This document shows positions 16,437 to 24,051 of a stretch of DNA of 64,000 bases, piece by piece. The notes under the pieces are model-generated. The model saw only the letters and a list, made by a program, of their open reading frames with translations, was not told the origin of the DNA and searched no databases. The DNA is from Paenibacillus sp. 1011MAR3C5 (lineage in GTDB: Bacteria; Bacillota; Bacilli; Paenibacillales; Paenibacillaceae), in contig NZ_QZCF01000001.1 of assembly GCF_003591485.1 (NCBI RefSeq), positions 744,001 through 808,000 of the forward strand, in the 5' to 3' direction. A program made the translations under genes and the position numbers. The first letter of the stretch is position 1. Each line of letters opens with the position of its first letter.

Positions 16437-16712
16437 TTGGATCAATTTGATTCGAAACAGCGCGACGCATACGAGGATCTGGCTACAGTCGAATCCCATC
16501 AAAATGACCTGGCTCTTGAGGAATTTCCAGAGGGGCCTTACGGCTCGGATCTGATCAGCGAGTCACTGGGCAAAAGCACGCCTTGGAGCGCGGATCAGCG
16601 GTCCTCGCCGCGATTCGGATACGAGAACCGTGAGCTTCACGACGGACTTCCCCGCCAATACCCAGGAGAAGACGACAACGCTATGATTCCGGAAGCGCAG
16701 GACGAACCATAA
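16437..16712 (+). CDS. Small acidic hypothetical protein
   Basis: A 91-residue protein rich in Asp, Glu, Pro and Gln, with no membrane segment and probably little fixed structure. A phrase near the C terminus (YENRELHDGLPRQYPGEDD) looks like a conserved motif, but I cannot name the family. Start TTG 16437 is 7 bases after AGGAGGG; TTG 16431 is too close to it. It is co-oriented with the preceding small gene and ends in a strong terminator. Confidence 0.6.
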   Translation: MDQFDSKQRDAYEDLATVESHQNDLALEEFPEGPYGSDLISESLGKSTPWSADQRSSPRFGYENRELHDGLPRQYPGEDDNAMIPEAQDEP

Positions 16713-16726
16713 GCTCTAACGATACA

Positions 16727-16768
16727 AACAACGCCCCTGTCAGCCAATTGGCTGACAGGGGCGTTGTT
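16727..16768. terminator. Perfect 42-base palindromic terminator
   Basis: A fully self-complementary sequence, left arm AACAACGCCCCTGTCAGCC, centre AATT. It lies between two convergent genes and should stop transcription from both; its right end touches the metallophosphoesterase stop codon. Confidence 0.85.
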
Positions 16769-17550
16769 CATATTTCATGAAGCGTAATCTCGCTTCTGAC
16801 CATAAACCGCGCGTTTATTCCCGCTTGCCCGATTCCTTTGGAAATATAATAGGTCCCGCTCGGGCTTTGATGAAGTCCCTTGTAGATGCCTTTGGCCGGC
16901 AGCGGCCCCTTCGGTACAAAAGAAAAGAAAAACGGAATATTCATCTGCTTCCCGTGCAGATGGCCGGACATCAGGTAATCGAAGGGTCTTCGCAGGACGG
17001 GCACGATATTGGGATCATGGGTCAGGACGATGACAGGCTTCAAGCTGCTGCCGCCTACATTCCGGTACGCTTCTTGTATCCGGCTATGGCCGGTTCCGTA
17101 ATTGTCGATGCCCACCAGCGTGAATTCCGGAAGCTCCACCGATTCGTTGCGCAGCACAGTTACGCCATAACGCTCCATTACACCGATGATTCTCTGCACA
17201 CCAGGAAAGTTATAATCGTGATTGCCAAGCACCGCATAGACGGGCACGCCCGCCTCCGCGATCATTCCGATATAGCGGTCCAGCACGGACAAGCAGCTTT
17301 CCTTATACGTGTAGTCCCCCGTCAAAAAGATATAGTCCGGCTTGGCCTTCAGGATCGCCTCCTGCAGCTTCCCGGGCGATACCCGAAGCATATCCACATG
17401 CAAATCACTGATTTGCAAGATGCGGGCGCCGATGCCAAGCGGGTGCCTCACCTGCTCCGTTTTGAGCCAGCGGGTAGGGACAATCAATAGTAAATAGAGC
17501 AAAGCGGCCGCAGCCGCAGCAGTTACGAGCAATTCCAGCAGCAGGTCCAA
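16768..17550 (-). CDS. Membrane-anchored metallophosphoesterase
   Basis: A 260-residue calcineurin-like phosphoesterase, with a single N-terminal membrane segment (LLVTAAAAAALLYLLLIV) placing the catalytic domain probably outside the membrane or at its inner face. Metal-binding motifs are all present: DLHVD (D-x-H), GDYT, GNHD, a His in LTHDPN and GHLHG. This set resembles YkuE/YaeI-type enzymes; substrate unknown. Ribosome binding site GAGGAG lies 7 bases before ATG. It lies just downstream of the lasso exporter gene on the same strand, 54 bases away, but nothing suggests a lasso role. Confidence 0.88.
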   Translation of the reverse strand: MDLLLELLVTAAAAAALLYLLLIVPTRWLKTEQVRHPLGIGARILQISDLHVDMLRVSPGKLQEAILKAKPDYIFLTGDYTYKESCLSVLDRYIGMIAEAGVPVYAVLGNHDYNFPGVQRIIGVMERYGVTVLRNESVELPEFTLVGIDNYGTGHSRIQEAYRNVGGSSLKPVIVLTHDPNIVPVLRRPFDYLMSGHLHGKQMNIPFFFSFVPKGPLPAKGIYKGLHQSPSGTYYISKGIGQAGINARFMVRSEITLHEI

Positions 17551-17604
17551 TGGCGGCGCTCCTCTCCCTCATCTTATAGGAATATAAGATTCAGTATAGA
17601 GAAA

Positions 17605-19419
17605 TTAAGCCTGTATTGCCACTGGCTGCTTGCTGCCAAGCAGACTGCGGAACATCCCGCCTTGCTCCTCCGCCAGCGTCTGGAAATCGCCCGCCTGTAT
17701 AACCCGGCCATCATCGACCACGATGACATGATCGGCATCCTGAATCGTCGTATACCGGTGGGCGATCACGATAATCGTCAGCTTTCCTCTCAGCCGCTGC
17801 AGCGCTTGCTGGATTTTGGATTCGTTCAAGCTGTCCAGCGCGCTCGTCGCTTCATCAAGGATGAGGATGGAAGGCTTGCGCAAAATCGCACGCGCGAGCA
17901 CCAGCCGCTGCCGCTCCCCGCCGGAGAGCAGAACGCCCCGGTCGCCGATAATCGTATCCAGTCCCTGGGGCAGCCCGCGTACAAATTCGATCGCCGATGA
18001 AAATTCCATCGCCTCCCACATCGCATCCTCTGTCGCTTCCGGATCAATCGACAGCAAATTGTCGCGTATGCTGGCATGATAGAGGAAGGAATCCTGCGGA
18101 ACGTAACTGATCGAGCGACGAAGCCTCATTACCCCTTCCGGCTGAAGCGGCTTGCCGTCTACAGCCACGATTCCCCGCTCCGGCTGGATCAATCCGAGCA
18201 GCATATCAACGATCGTGCTTTTGCCTGCACCGGACTTGCCGACAATCGCCGTCATTCCGTTCACCGGAATGCGCAGGCTTACATTATGCAGTGTATAATC
18301 CGGGTTGCTGCGGTCGTAGCGGAAGAAAATCTCCTTCAGCTCCAGCGCTTCGTGCATCGGCAGCGGAAGCAGCTTCTCCCCGGACGCTTCTACTGATTGT
18401 CCGCCCCGCTCTCTCTCCGCCTTGCATTCCAGTTGAAGCTCCATTAAAGCTCTAAATGCAGGGATCGAGGAAGCCAGCTGCTCCAGATTGGATTGAATGC
18501 CGGTAAATCTGGGCCATAGTCTTGCGAACAGCAGCGTAATCAGCAGCATCTGCCCGCCCTGCGTATCGAATAGCGTCACCGCCGCAAAGATGAATACTGC
18601 GATCAAGACGGCCGAAGCCCATTTATAGAACAGCTGCGAATTGTTTCGCACCTTGGTGAATTCGTATCGTTCACGCTCGATCTTCGACGACCAGTCTTGC
18701 AGCCAGCGATAGCGGGATTGCTCGAGCGAGTTGCTTTTAATTTCTTTCATGCCGTTGAAGTGATCGGATATGCCCGCCAGATAGCTTTGAGCCAAGTCCA
18801 CAGAGACGGCTCCCAACTGTTTCGATTTGCGAATATAGCGCCGGGACAGCCATCCGATCAATAGGCCGCAGCTTAATATGAACAGTGTTAATGGCCAGGA
18901 CAGCCACAAGGCCAGCCCAATCTGTATGAGTGTGAACGCAACAGAGGCGATCATCTGCAGGAACAAGAAGGCGCCATTCGTTACCCTTCCCAGCTCGCCT
19001 GTCAGCGCATTGATCAAATCCGATTTTCGTTTCCGTACAAAAAAAGTCCAATTCGCCTGCAGCAGCAGCCGGTATGTCTCCAGCCGCACATGATTGATAA
19101 AGCCTGTATGTATACGTACTTCCCGTAATGATAAATTTCGTTGGAGCAGACTCTGGGCCGCCACCAACGCAATATAGAAACCTAAAATAATCGCCAGCGA
19201 CCGGGTAACCGGCATCTCTTGCAGGAAGGACAGAAAGCCTATGCCCGGAATCGTTGCCGTACTTGACGGGACAATGCCAATAATGCCGATCAGCGGCAAC
19301 AGCAATAGGACTGCCGCGCCGTCCAGCAATCCGATCAACAACATCCCAATGAGATTCAAATAAAGGATTTTCCCCGCATACCTGTGGAGCTGGCCTGCAA
19401 AGTACATGAGCTGCTTCAT
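17605..19419 (-). CDS. Lasso peptide ABC exporter (D protein)
   Basis: A 604-residue half-transporter fusing an N-terminal six-helix membrane domain (starting MKQLMYFAGQLHRYAGKILY) with a C-terminal ATPase: Walker A GKSGAGKST, Q-loop YVPQDSFLY, signature LLSGGERQR, Walker B ILILDEATSALD and H-loop IAHRYTT. It lacks an N-terminal C39 peptidase, as expected where B2 removes the leader. The start at 19419 overlaps the B2 stop as ATGA, showing coupling; the longer open frame upstream covers the B2 gene in another phase and is discarded. It probably exports the mature lasso peptide and gives self-protection. Confidence 0.92.
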   Translation of the reverse strand: MKQLMYFAGQLHRYAGKILYLNLIGMLLIGLLDGAAVLLLLPLIGIIGIVPSSTATIPGIGFLSFLQEMPVTRSLAIILGFYIALVAAQSLLQRNLSLREVRIHTGFINHVRLETYRLLLQANWTFFVRKRKSDLINALTGELGRVTNGAFLFLQMIASVAFTLIQIGLALWLSWPLTLFILSCGLLIGWLSRRYIRKSKQLGAVSVDLAQSYLAGISDHFNGMKEIKSNSLEQSRYRWLQDWSSKIERERYEFTKVRNNSQLFYKWASAVLIAVFIFAAVTLFDTQGGQMLLITLLFARLWPRFTGIQSNLEQLASSIPAFRALMELQLECKAERERGGQSVEASGEKLLPLPMHEALELKEIFFRYDRSNPDYTLHNVSLRIPVNGMTAIVGKSGAGKSTIVDMLLGLIQPERGIVAVDGKPLQPEGVMRLRRSISYVPQDSFLYHASIRDNLLSIDPEATEDAMWEAMEFSSAIEFVRGLPQGLDTIIGDRGVLLSGGERQRLVLARAILRKPSILILDEATSALDSLNESKIQQALQRLRGKLTIIVIAHRYTTIQDADHVIVVDDGRVIQAGDFQTLAEEQGGMFRSLLGSKQPVAIQA

Positions 19420-19898
19420 ACATTCATCGCTTTCTGGCTCTCGAATGCCATCGTTCGGGCAAACTTGCCTGTGACGGTAAATAGCTTCATCTCTTCCGCT
19501 CCGGTAATATACCATGGGCCGCTGCGAAGCCAGGCATGCGCAATCATGCCGCCCGTTTCGTTCTTGGCGGTCCCCAGATACAAGGTGCTTTCGATCCCTC
19601 GCCTCTCCAGCATTTTCATCCCGGCAACCGCACGGACGAGACACTTGCTCTCCCAGAAGGTATGCTCGCTCATCAAGCTTAGCGCATGCCGGACACGAGC
19701 CAGATCCTTGCGATGCGCTTCCGTCTCGTCATAACCCGTTTCCTTCATAGGCTCTCCCAGCCGGGCGGCCAAACCCGAGAATGGGCGGTACAGCAGCTGA
19801 TAACGGGCCCAGCCCATATAACAGGTCGCTTCGACAAGCAGCGCAATGGTGCGAATATCATAGGACAACAGCAGCTTCAGCTTCCTTGAGATTGACAT
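19416..19898 (-). CDS. Lasso peptide leader peptidase (B2, transglutaminase-like)
   Basis: A 160-residue member of the transglutaminase-like lasso B2 family, the cysteine protease that removes the leader peptide before ring closure. The catalytic Cys is C86 in WESKCLVRAVAGMKML, and the His is H121 in MIAHAWLRSGPWY; the third residue cannot be assigned by eye. Length (~150) fits stand-alone B2 proteins, which work with a separate B1. The ATGA overlap with the exporter and the 13-base gap to B1 indicate one operon. Confidence 0.92.
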   Translation of the reverse strand: MSISRKLKLLLSYDIRTIALLVEATCYMGWARYQLLYRPFSGLAARLGEPMKETGYDETEAHRKDLARVRHALSLMSEHTFWESKCLVRAVAGMKMLERRGIESTLYLGTAKNETGGMIAHAWLRSGPWYITGAEEMKLFTVTGKFARTMAFESQKAMNV

Positions 19899-19911
19899 GG
19901 TTGCACCAGCC

Positions 19912-20232
19912 TTAAATGCCGAACTGGACGAGCCGTTCCTCAGAAAGATGCGTCAGGAACGAAAATACTTGCTCCTCGCAGGTCGTCCGGTCAATCTCAT
20001 ATTCATCCATCAGTGTATTGACGATGGAGCCGATCGTCTCCGGATACGCCATCATATCCCAGATACGGCCGCCGATGGCACCCAAATTGTAATACTTGCC
20101 GTTGTCGATGCTCAAAAGCACCTTCTCCCCGTTCATGTCGCTGGCGATGTTGTTTTTGTTCTGCACAGCGAGCAGATCCAGCGAGAAGGTCTGATATTCC
20201 GGCTGGCTGATTAATTCCCCTTTATAAACCAT
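19912..20232 (-). CDS. Lasso RRE protein (B1, PqqD-like)
   Basis: A 106-residue PqqD-like protein, a RiPP recognition element that binds the leader peptide and delivers it to B2 and the cyclase. The family signature is clear: GEKVLLSIDNGKYYNLGAIGGRIWDMM, then a helical C terminus with VNTLMDEYEIDRTTCEEQVFSFL. It starts with ATG 20232 and overlaps the kinase gene by 11 bases, so it is translationally coupled. Confidence 0.93.
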   Translation of the reverse strand: MVYKGELISQPEYQTFSLDLLAVQNKNNIASDMNGEKVLLSIDNGKYYNLGAIGGRIWDMMAYPETIGSIVNTLMDEYEIDRTTCEEQVFSFLTHLSEERLVQFGI

Positions 20233-21163
20233 GGACTGTTCCCTCCGTCGATATCGTATTCAAGACAAGATCAGCTAATTCGGGTGCGGTGAACGCGGAT
20301 TCGCCACGGCGCAGCCGGTATATATTCAGCCTTGAGGCCAGCGCCGCTGACTGCTCAAAGTGCCACTTCATCACATTCATGCGCTCGATTAGCTGATACC
20401 GGTACGTATGCTGGAACAGCAGAGGCAGCCTCTCCAGCTTGCCGACGGGCTCCAACGCGATTCCGCTATGTTCCGCATTCTTCGTCAGTTCAAAGACACC
20501 GCCGAGCGGCAATGAAGTGGATTGGAAGCTATCCGTCAGCGGAACGCAATATTTGGTTTCCCTGCCGAAAATCGAGCGCAGCGCTTCATAGCTCTGCCCC
20601 ATCGCCTCCAGACTGTTCTGCCACAGCTTCTGCTGGGGATAAGACGGCGCTACAGTCGGCTGTCCCGTAAGCGGATCGATCGACACGGCAATGACATCAT
20701 CGCTCAGCAGACGGCAGCCCTTTGCAATCAGCGCGGAAGCGAGCGTCGATTTGCCGGCGCCGGACTGGCCGACGATGGCATACGCCTTTCCATGGATGGC
20801 AAGCGCGCTGCCATGAAGCGGATAGATGCCCCGCTGCAGCAGCACGATACCGAAGCAAGTGCCAAGCACATATAGGCGAATTAAATCCTCATCCGCACCC
20901 GCATAGGGCGAGACAATGATCTTGTCGCCATCCTGCACGCGGAAGACGCCGGCATCAGGCATTTTGACCGTTACCGTATGGTCCTCGGCCACAAAATGAT
21001 AGGGTTTCGCATCAAACCCGTTTTTCAGGAACGAATCTACCTTAACCACGACATCCGCGAAAGAGCTGCCGCTATCCAACTCCGAAAGCTCAGGCAGCAC
21101 CATGTCGCTGTGAACGGATAAGCCGAAGGCTCTGTATTGCAGCTTTACTTTCATATCCAACAC
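20222..21163 (-). CDS. Lasso tailoring kinase (K, HPr kinase-like)
   Basis: A 313-residue kinase of the HPr kinase/phosphatase-like group found in Paenibacillus lasso clusters, where the paeninodin kinase phosphorylates the C-terminal Ser of the precursor. The P-loop is AIVGQSGAGKST within the characteristic LHGSALAIHGKAYAIVGQSG context, followed by LLSDDVIAV, the acidic strand of this fold. The precursor here ends in Ser, matching that activity. The start is probably GTG 21163 (GGGGTG 8 bases upstream); ATG 21154 is also possible. Function is inferred from family and context. Confidence 0.88.
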   Translation of the reverse strand: MLDMKVKLQYRAFGLSVHSDMVLPELSELDSGSSFADVVVKVDSFLKNGFDAKPYHFVAEDHTVTVKMPDAGVFRVQDGDKIIVSPYAGADEDLIRLYVLGTCFGIVLLQRGIYPLHGSALAIHGKAYAIVGQSGAGKSTLASALIAKGCRLLSDDVIAVSIDPLTGQPTVAPSYPQQKLWQNSLEAMGQSYEALRSIFGRETKYCVPLTDSFQSTSLPLGGVFELTKNAEHSGIALEPVGKLERLPLLFQHTYRYQLIERMNVMKWHFEQSAALASRLNIYRLRRGESAFTAPELADLVLNTISTEGTVHGL

Positions 21164-21190
21164 GTTTTGTTCACCCCACAAATGGAATCG

Positions 21191-21225
21191 GCAAGTCCTT
21201 ATACAATCTCTGTATAAGGACTTGC
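21191..21225. terminator. Hairpin between precursor and kinase genes
   Basis: Perfect 15-bp stem GCAAGTCCTTATACA / TGTATAAGGACTTGC with a 5-base loop and no U run. Placed just after the precursor stop, it is likely a partial terminator or RNA-stabilising stem that keeps precursor mRNA above that of the enzymes. Confidence 0.8.
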
Positions 21226-21244
21226 CCAGTCGCCATTGCCGACG

Positions 21245-21391
21245 TTAGCTTGTAAACCTCGGGAACTCACTGTTGTTGCCAGGCGTATAAGCTTCATCAG
21301 TAAAAGGACCGTTGTGCGTCGAAGCCTCCGTCATTTGAACTTGAAGAACTTCCAATTCCGGCTTATTCCATTCTTTTTTTGCCATCATCAT
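21245..21391 (-). CDS. Lasso peptide precursor (A)
   Basis: A 48-residue peptide encoded between the cyclase and kinase genes. Perfect Shine-Dalgarno AAAGGAGGTGA lies 3 to 4 bases before ATG 21391 (ATG 21388 and 21385 follow in frame). The leader reads MMMAKKEWNKPELEVLQVQM, with the W-x-K-P-x-L-x-V-L motif shared by Paenibacillus lasso leaders and the conserved Thr at 21 (usual penultimate leader residue). The predicted core begins at Ala23 (ASTHNGPFTDEAY...) and ends RFTS, with C-terminal Ser48 as a kinase target. Asp32 and Glu33 are the only acids near the ring position; Asp32 would be residue 10 from Ala23 or 9 from Ser24. Confidence 0.9.
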   Translation of the reverse strand: MMMAKKEWNKPELEVLQVQMTEASTHNGPFTDEAYTPGNNSEFPRFTS

Positions 21392-21404
21392 TCGTCACCT
21401 CCTT

Positions 21405-23345
21405 TCAAGCCGATTTCTGAAGAAACCGGTACAGTATCATTAAGTACATGGCAGCGTTGACATCCCGTCCGTAAGCATCTGCGGATTGGACTCCATTCCT
21501 CAGACGGGCAAGCACACCCTCTACGACTCGTCCATCCACGATCTCAAGCATACGGTCATTGCGGCCGATCTGCTGAAGCTCCTGATAGAATGATGACCAA
21601 TTAGGCAATATGCGGTGAAGCCAATCCGCTCCCTGTACACCGCGTACGGTCTCGTTCAGCCGTATCGAATCGGGCAGCAGCTTCTCCGTCGCCCGCCTGA
21701 CTAACGCACGCGACATTCCTTGCTTGACATATTGATCCTCCGGCAAAGACAGGCAGAAGCGAATGACCCGCAGATCATTGGTGGGATCGCGCTTCCACAG
21801 CTTATAGCGATGAGAGAGCTTGGCTGCAAGCGTATTGCTGGCGTTCCAGTGGAACAACTCACGGAAGTGGTTCTCCTTGTCCTTGTATGTATCACCAGAG
21901 GCCAGCCATCCGGAGTCGCCGATTCCGTATTCGCGCAATTGCTTATACACCTGTGTCCTAGCGGCGAATGCGGGATTGATGAGCGCATGATACGGGTTGT
22001 CAGCAAGCTCTCTGTTCTTTCCTCTCAGGAAGGGGAATGCTTCTTTGCTGACGAGCGACAAGAGATGCCCCCGTCCCGAGCCAATCGCATAGCTCCGAGA
22101 CCGCAGCTCGCCCATTAGCTTGATCCACTTCATTCGCTTAAGCAGCCGGGCATAATAAGGGATCGCATCCCCCCATGAGATGGACAGGTTCCCTCTTCCT
22201 CCATTAAGAAGCACTCCGATGTTACGGTCGCTCGCTTCCTTGAAGATGCCCTTTAACCAAAACGAATTGCTATAAAATTTATATGGCATTTCCATTACAT
22301 TCAACATGTCGTCCATATCTGAATAAGGGTCCAGACCCTCAAAGTCGAGGCAATGGGACTGAATACCTCCTATATGCGTGACCGTCTTCTCGATATAGGG
22401 TCTCTCATTTGGCATATACCACTTGGACGTGTAGTCGATAAAGTCGTGGACCGGCACATAACTGAACGTCTGGAGCGTCCGATTCTCTTCGCGTAGCCGT
22501 CTGGCGGCAAAGCTTACGACAGCGCCGGAATCCAGTCCGCCGCTGAGCTGAGCGCCTACTCCATGCTTCGTCCGGACTCTCGCATCTATCGCCTGCTGGA
22601 ATACTTCTTGGAAGGCCTCTACATATTCGTTATCGGAACTCAGCTTCAGCGCACCGGATGATTCCAGCATGCAGTAACGTGACAAGCCCAGCTTATCATT
22701 CTCGAGCACAAAGTAATGGGCCGGCGGGATTTGTCGAATGTCCTCGTATACCGTCTGGTCTGTACTGGCGGCATCTACTACGGTCGAGATGGCCAAGTAT
22801 TGCGCAAGCCACCGCTCGTTAATCGCTCGGGTTACCGCAGGCAGTCCCAGCATCGGCTCTATCATGGAACAAAAGCGGAACTGAGCGCCGTCCCAGCTGT
22901 AGTAGAGCATTCTCCCGCCGGAGAAATCCCTTGCCCCATACAATCTGCCGTTGCGTTCATCCCGGATCACAAATGCAAAGTCACCTATCAGACGGGCTGC
23001 AGTCCCAATACCCCACCTGTCGTAAGCCAAAAGGATGAGTTCCTGATCGCTTATCGAAGCTCTGTCCCGCCGATGTACACCAAGATTGTCGAACAGTTCC
23101 TCGCGATTGTCGATTATCGCGTCGGCAACCACCGTCAGTCCGCGCTCCTGGTCATAGTACGGATTAGGTACGCCGACCGATTCCGGCGTAATCCATTGAT
23201 TGTGTGCGCCCATATAAGTAAGCTGGCCTTCCCAAGCCAAGACAACATCCGCAGGCTGATCGGCCCATGCCTGCAGCATGCGGCTGCCCTGCTCTCTCAG
23301 CCGAATCCTCCCGATATCTCCCTGTACTCCCGCAATCGCGCTCAT
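21405..23345 (-). CDS. Lasso cyclase (C, asparagine synthase-like)
   Basis: A 646-residue asparagine synthetase homolog that adenylates the ring-acceptor side chain and closes the macrolactam. The C-terminal domain has the ATP-pyrophosphatase loop QLSGGLDSGA. The N-terminal glutaminase-like domain begins MSAIAGVQGD, so the nucleophile Cys2 of true asparagine synthetases is Ser, and no glutamine hydrolysis is expected; this is normal for lasso cyclases. Its stop codon overlaps the precursor's ribosome binding site, so precursor translation may be coupled to it. It is first in the operon, directly behind a strong SinR-box promoter. Confidence 0.93.
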   Translation of the reverse strand: MSAIAGVQGDIGRIRLREQGSRMLQAWADQPADVVLAWEGQLTYMGAHNQWITPESVGVPNPYYDQERGLTVVADAIIDNREELFDNLGVHRRDRASISDQELILLAYDRWGIGTAARLIGDFAFVIRDERNGRLYGARDFSGGRMLYYSWDGAQFRFCSMIEPMLGLPAVTRAINERWLAQYLAISTVVDAASTDQTVYEDIRQIPPAHYFVLENDKLGLSRYCMLESSGALKLSSDNEYVEAFQEVFQQAIDARVRTKHGVGAQLSGGLDSGAVVSFAARRLREENRTLQTFSYVPVHDFIDYTSKWYMPNERPYIEKTVTHIGGIQSHCLDFEGLDPYSDMDDMLNVMEMPYKFYSNSFWLKGIFKEASDRNIGVLLNGGRGNLSISWGDAIPYYARLLKRMKWIKLMGELRSRSYAIGSGRGHLLSLVSKEAFPFLRGKNRELADNPYHALINPAFAARTQVYKQLREYGIGDSGWLASGDTYKDKENHFRELFHWNASNTLAAKLSHRYKLWKRDPTNDLRVIRFCLSLPEDQYVKQGMSRALVRRATEKLLPDSIRLNETVRGVQGADWLHRILPNWSSFYQELQQIGRNDRMLEIVDGRVVEGVLARLRNGVQSADAYGRDVNAAMYLMILYRFLQKSA

Positions 23346-23370
23346 GTCTGCCCCCGAATCGGCTAGTTTC

Positions 23371-23386
23371 GTTCATTTTAACGAAC
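23371..23386. promoter_or_regulatory. SinR-type operator (lasso leader)
   Basis: GTTCATTTTAACGAAC, a 16-bp inverted repeat in the lasso operon leader, 26 bases upstream of the cyclase ATG. Confidence 0.6.
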
Positions 23387-23426
23387 AAATTTACTAAATT
23401 TCATCCCTGTCTTCCGACAAAACAAA

Positions 23427-23442
23427 GTTCTTTATTAAGAAC
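23427..23442. promoter_or_regulatory. SinR-type operator at the lasso transcription start
   Basis: GTTCTTTATTAAGAAC, nearly perfect inverted repeat. It begins 8 bases downstream of the lasso -10 element and so covers the expected start of transcription. Both halves contain the B. subtilis SinR half-site GTTCTYT or its close variant. Confidence 0.8.
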
Positions 23443-23450
23443 ACAATTTC

Positions 23451-23479
23451 ATATTATCCTCAAATCAATCGGGTGTCAA
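23451..23479 (-). promoter_or_regulatory. Promoter of the lasso operon
   Basis: Minus-strand TTGACA (plus 23474-23479), a 17-base spacer, and TAATAT (plus 23451-23456). A perfect -35, a good -10 and ideal spacing, about 100 bases upstream of the cyclase gene. Confidence 0.8.
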
Positions 23480-23521
23480 CCGTATTTTTCGCCCTTTTTT
23501 GGACGATTTCTCTCTCTTTTT

Positions 23522-23537
23522 GTTCGTTATTAAAAAC
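23522..23537. promoter_or_regulatory. Weak SinR-type site upstream of the lasso promoter
   Basis: GTTCGTTATTAAAAAC keeps one good half and one degenerate half. It lies 43 bases upstream of the -35 element. Confidence 0.4.
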
Positions 23538-23655
23538 AATAGAAAGCTTTCACTTCAATGGAAAATATTGAATGAACTCCTCTTATTCTGTTATGCAACA
23601 TCATTTATGTACGGCAAATGGAACATAATCACTTTCGTAATTCACTATATTTCGA

Positions 23656-23661
23656 TATAAT
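23656..23661 (+). promoter_or_regulatory. Consensus -10 element of sinR
   Basis: TATAAT 39 bases before the sinR start codon; the -35 region (TTTCGT at 17 bp) is weak. Confidence 0.5.
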
Positions 23662-23700
23662 AAAAAAAAATGCATATAAGCATTAACGGAGGAGTTTGCT

Positions 23701-24027
23701 ATGATCGGACAACGCATTCAGATGCTTCGCAAACGGAAGGGCCTTTCGTTAACAGAGCTCTCACAGCGCGCAGGGGTCGCAAAATCGTATTTGAGCTCCA
23801 TTGAACGTGGTCTTCAGCAAAACCCTTCCATACAATTTCTTGAAAAAATAGGCGAGGTATTAAACGTGCCGGTCGAGGAATTTGTGAACAACGACCAATC
23901 GGAGCGACCAGCCGGGCTCGATCGGGATTGGGAGGCTTTAGTAAGAGAAGCTATGAATTCCGGGGTAAGCAAAGAACAATTTAAAGAGTTTCTTGAATTT
24001 AATAAATGGAAATCGGGCCGTGAATAG
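23701..24027 (+). CDS. sinR: Master biofilm repressor SinR
   Basis: A 108-residue DNA-binding repressor closely resembling B. subtilis SinR along its whole length. The N-terminal XRE helix-turn-helix is MIGQRIQMLRKRKGLSLTEL...GVAKSYLSSIERGLQQNPSIQFLEKI, and the C-terminal multimerisation domain DRDWEALVREAMNSGVSKEQF..EFLEFNKWK matches the SinR domain that SinI captures. In B. subtilis, SinR represses exopolysaccharide and matrix genes through GTTCTYT boxes; the same box recurs around this window. GGAGGAG lies 6 bases before the ATG. Downstream, on the other strand and sharing its terminator, is sinI. Confidence 0.95.
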   Translation: MIGQRIQMLRKRKGLSLTELSQRAGVAKSYLSSIERGLQQNPSIQFLEKIGEVLNVPVEEFVNNDQSERPAGLDRDWEALVREAMNSGVSKEQFKEFLEFNKWKSGRE

Positions 24028-24051
24028 CGCTGTATATCGTCATACAGCGCT
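24026..24051. terminator. Shared bidirectional terminator of sinR and sinI
   Basis: Stem AGCGCTGTAT / ATACAGCGCT with a 6-base loop. It overlaps the last bases of both convergent genes; the sinI stop codon lies inside the hairpin. Confidence 0.75.

Noticed and set aside
17605..19644. Extended start of the lasso exporter at 19644
   Set aside because: The 75 added codons lie on the B2 gene in another phase; ATG 19419 shows an ATGA overlap and a normal membrane-domain start.
21236..21460. A plus-strand frame over the lasso precursor
   Set aside because: No ribosome binding site; the minus-strand frame has a perfect one and leader-peptide similarity.
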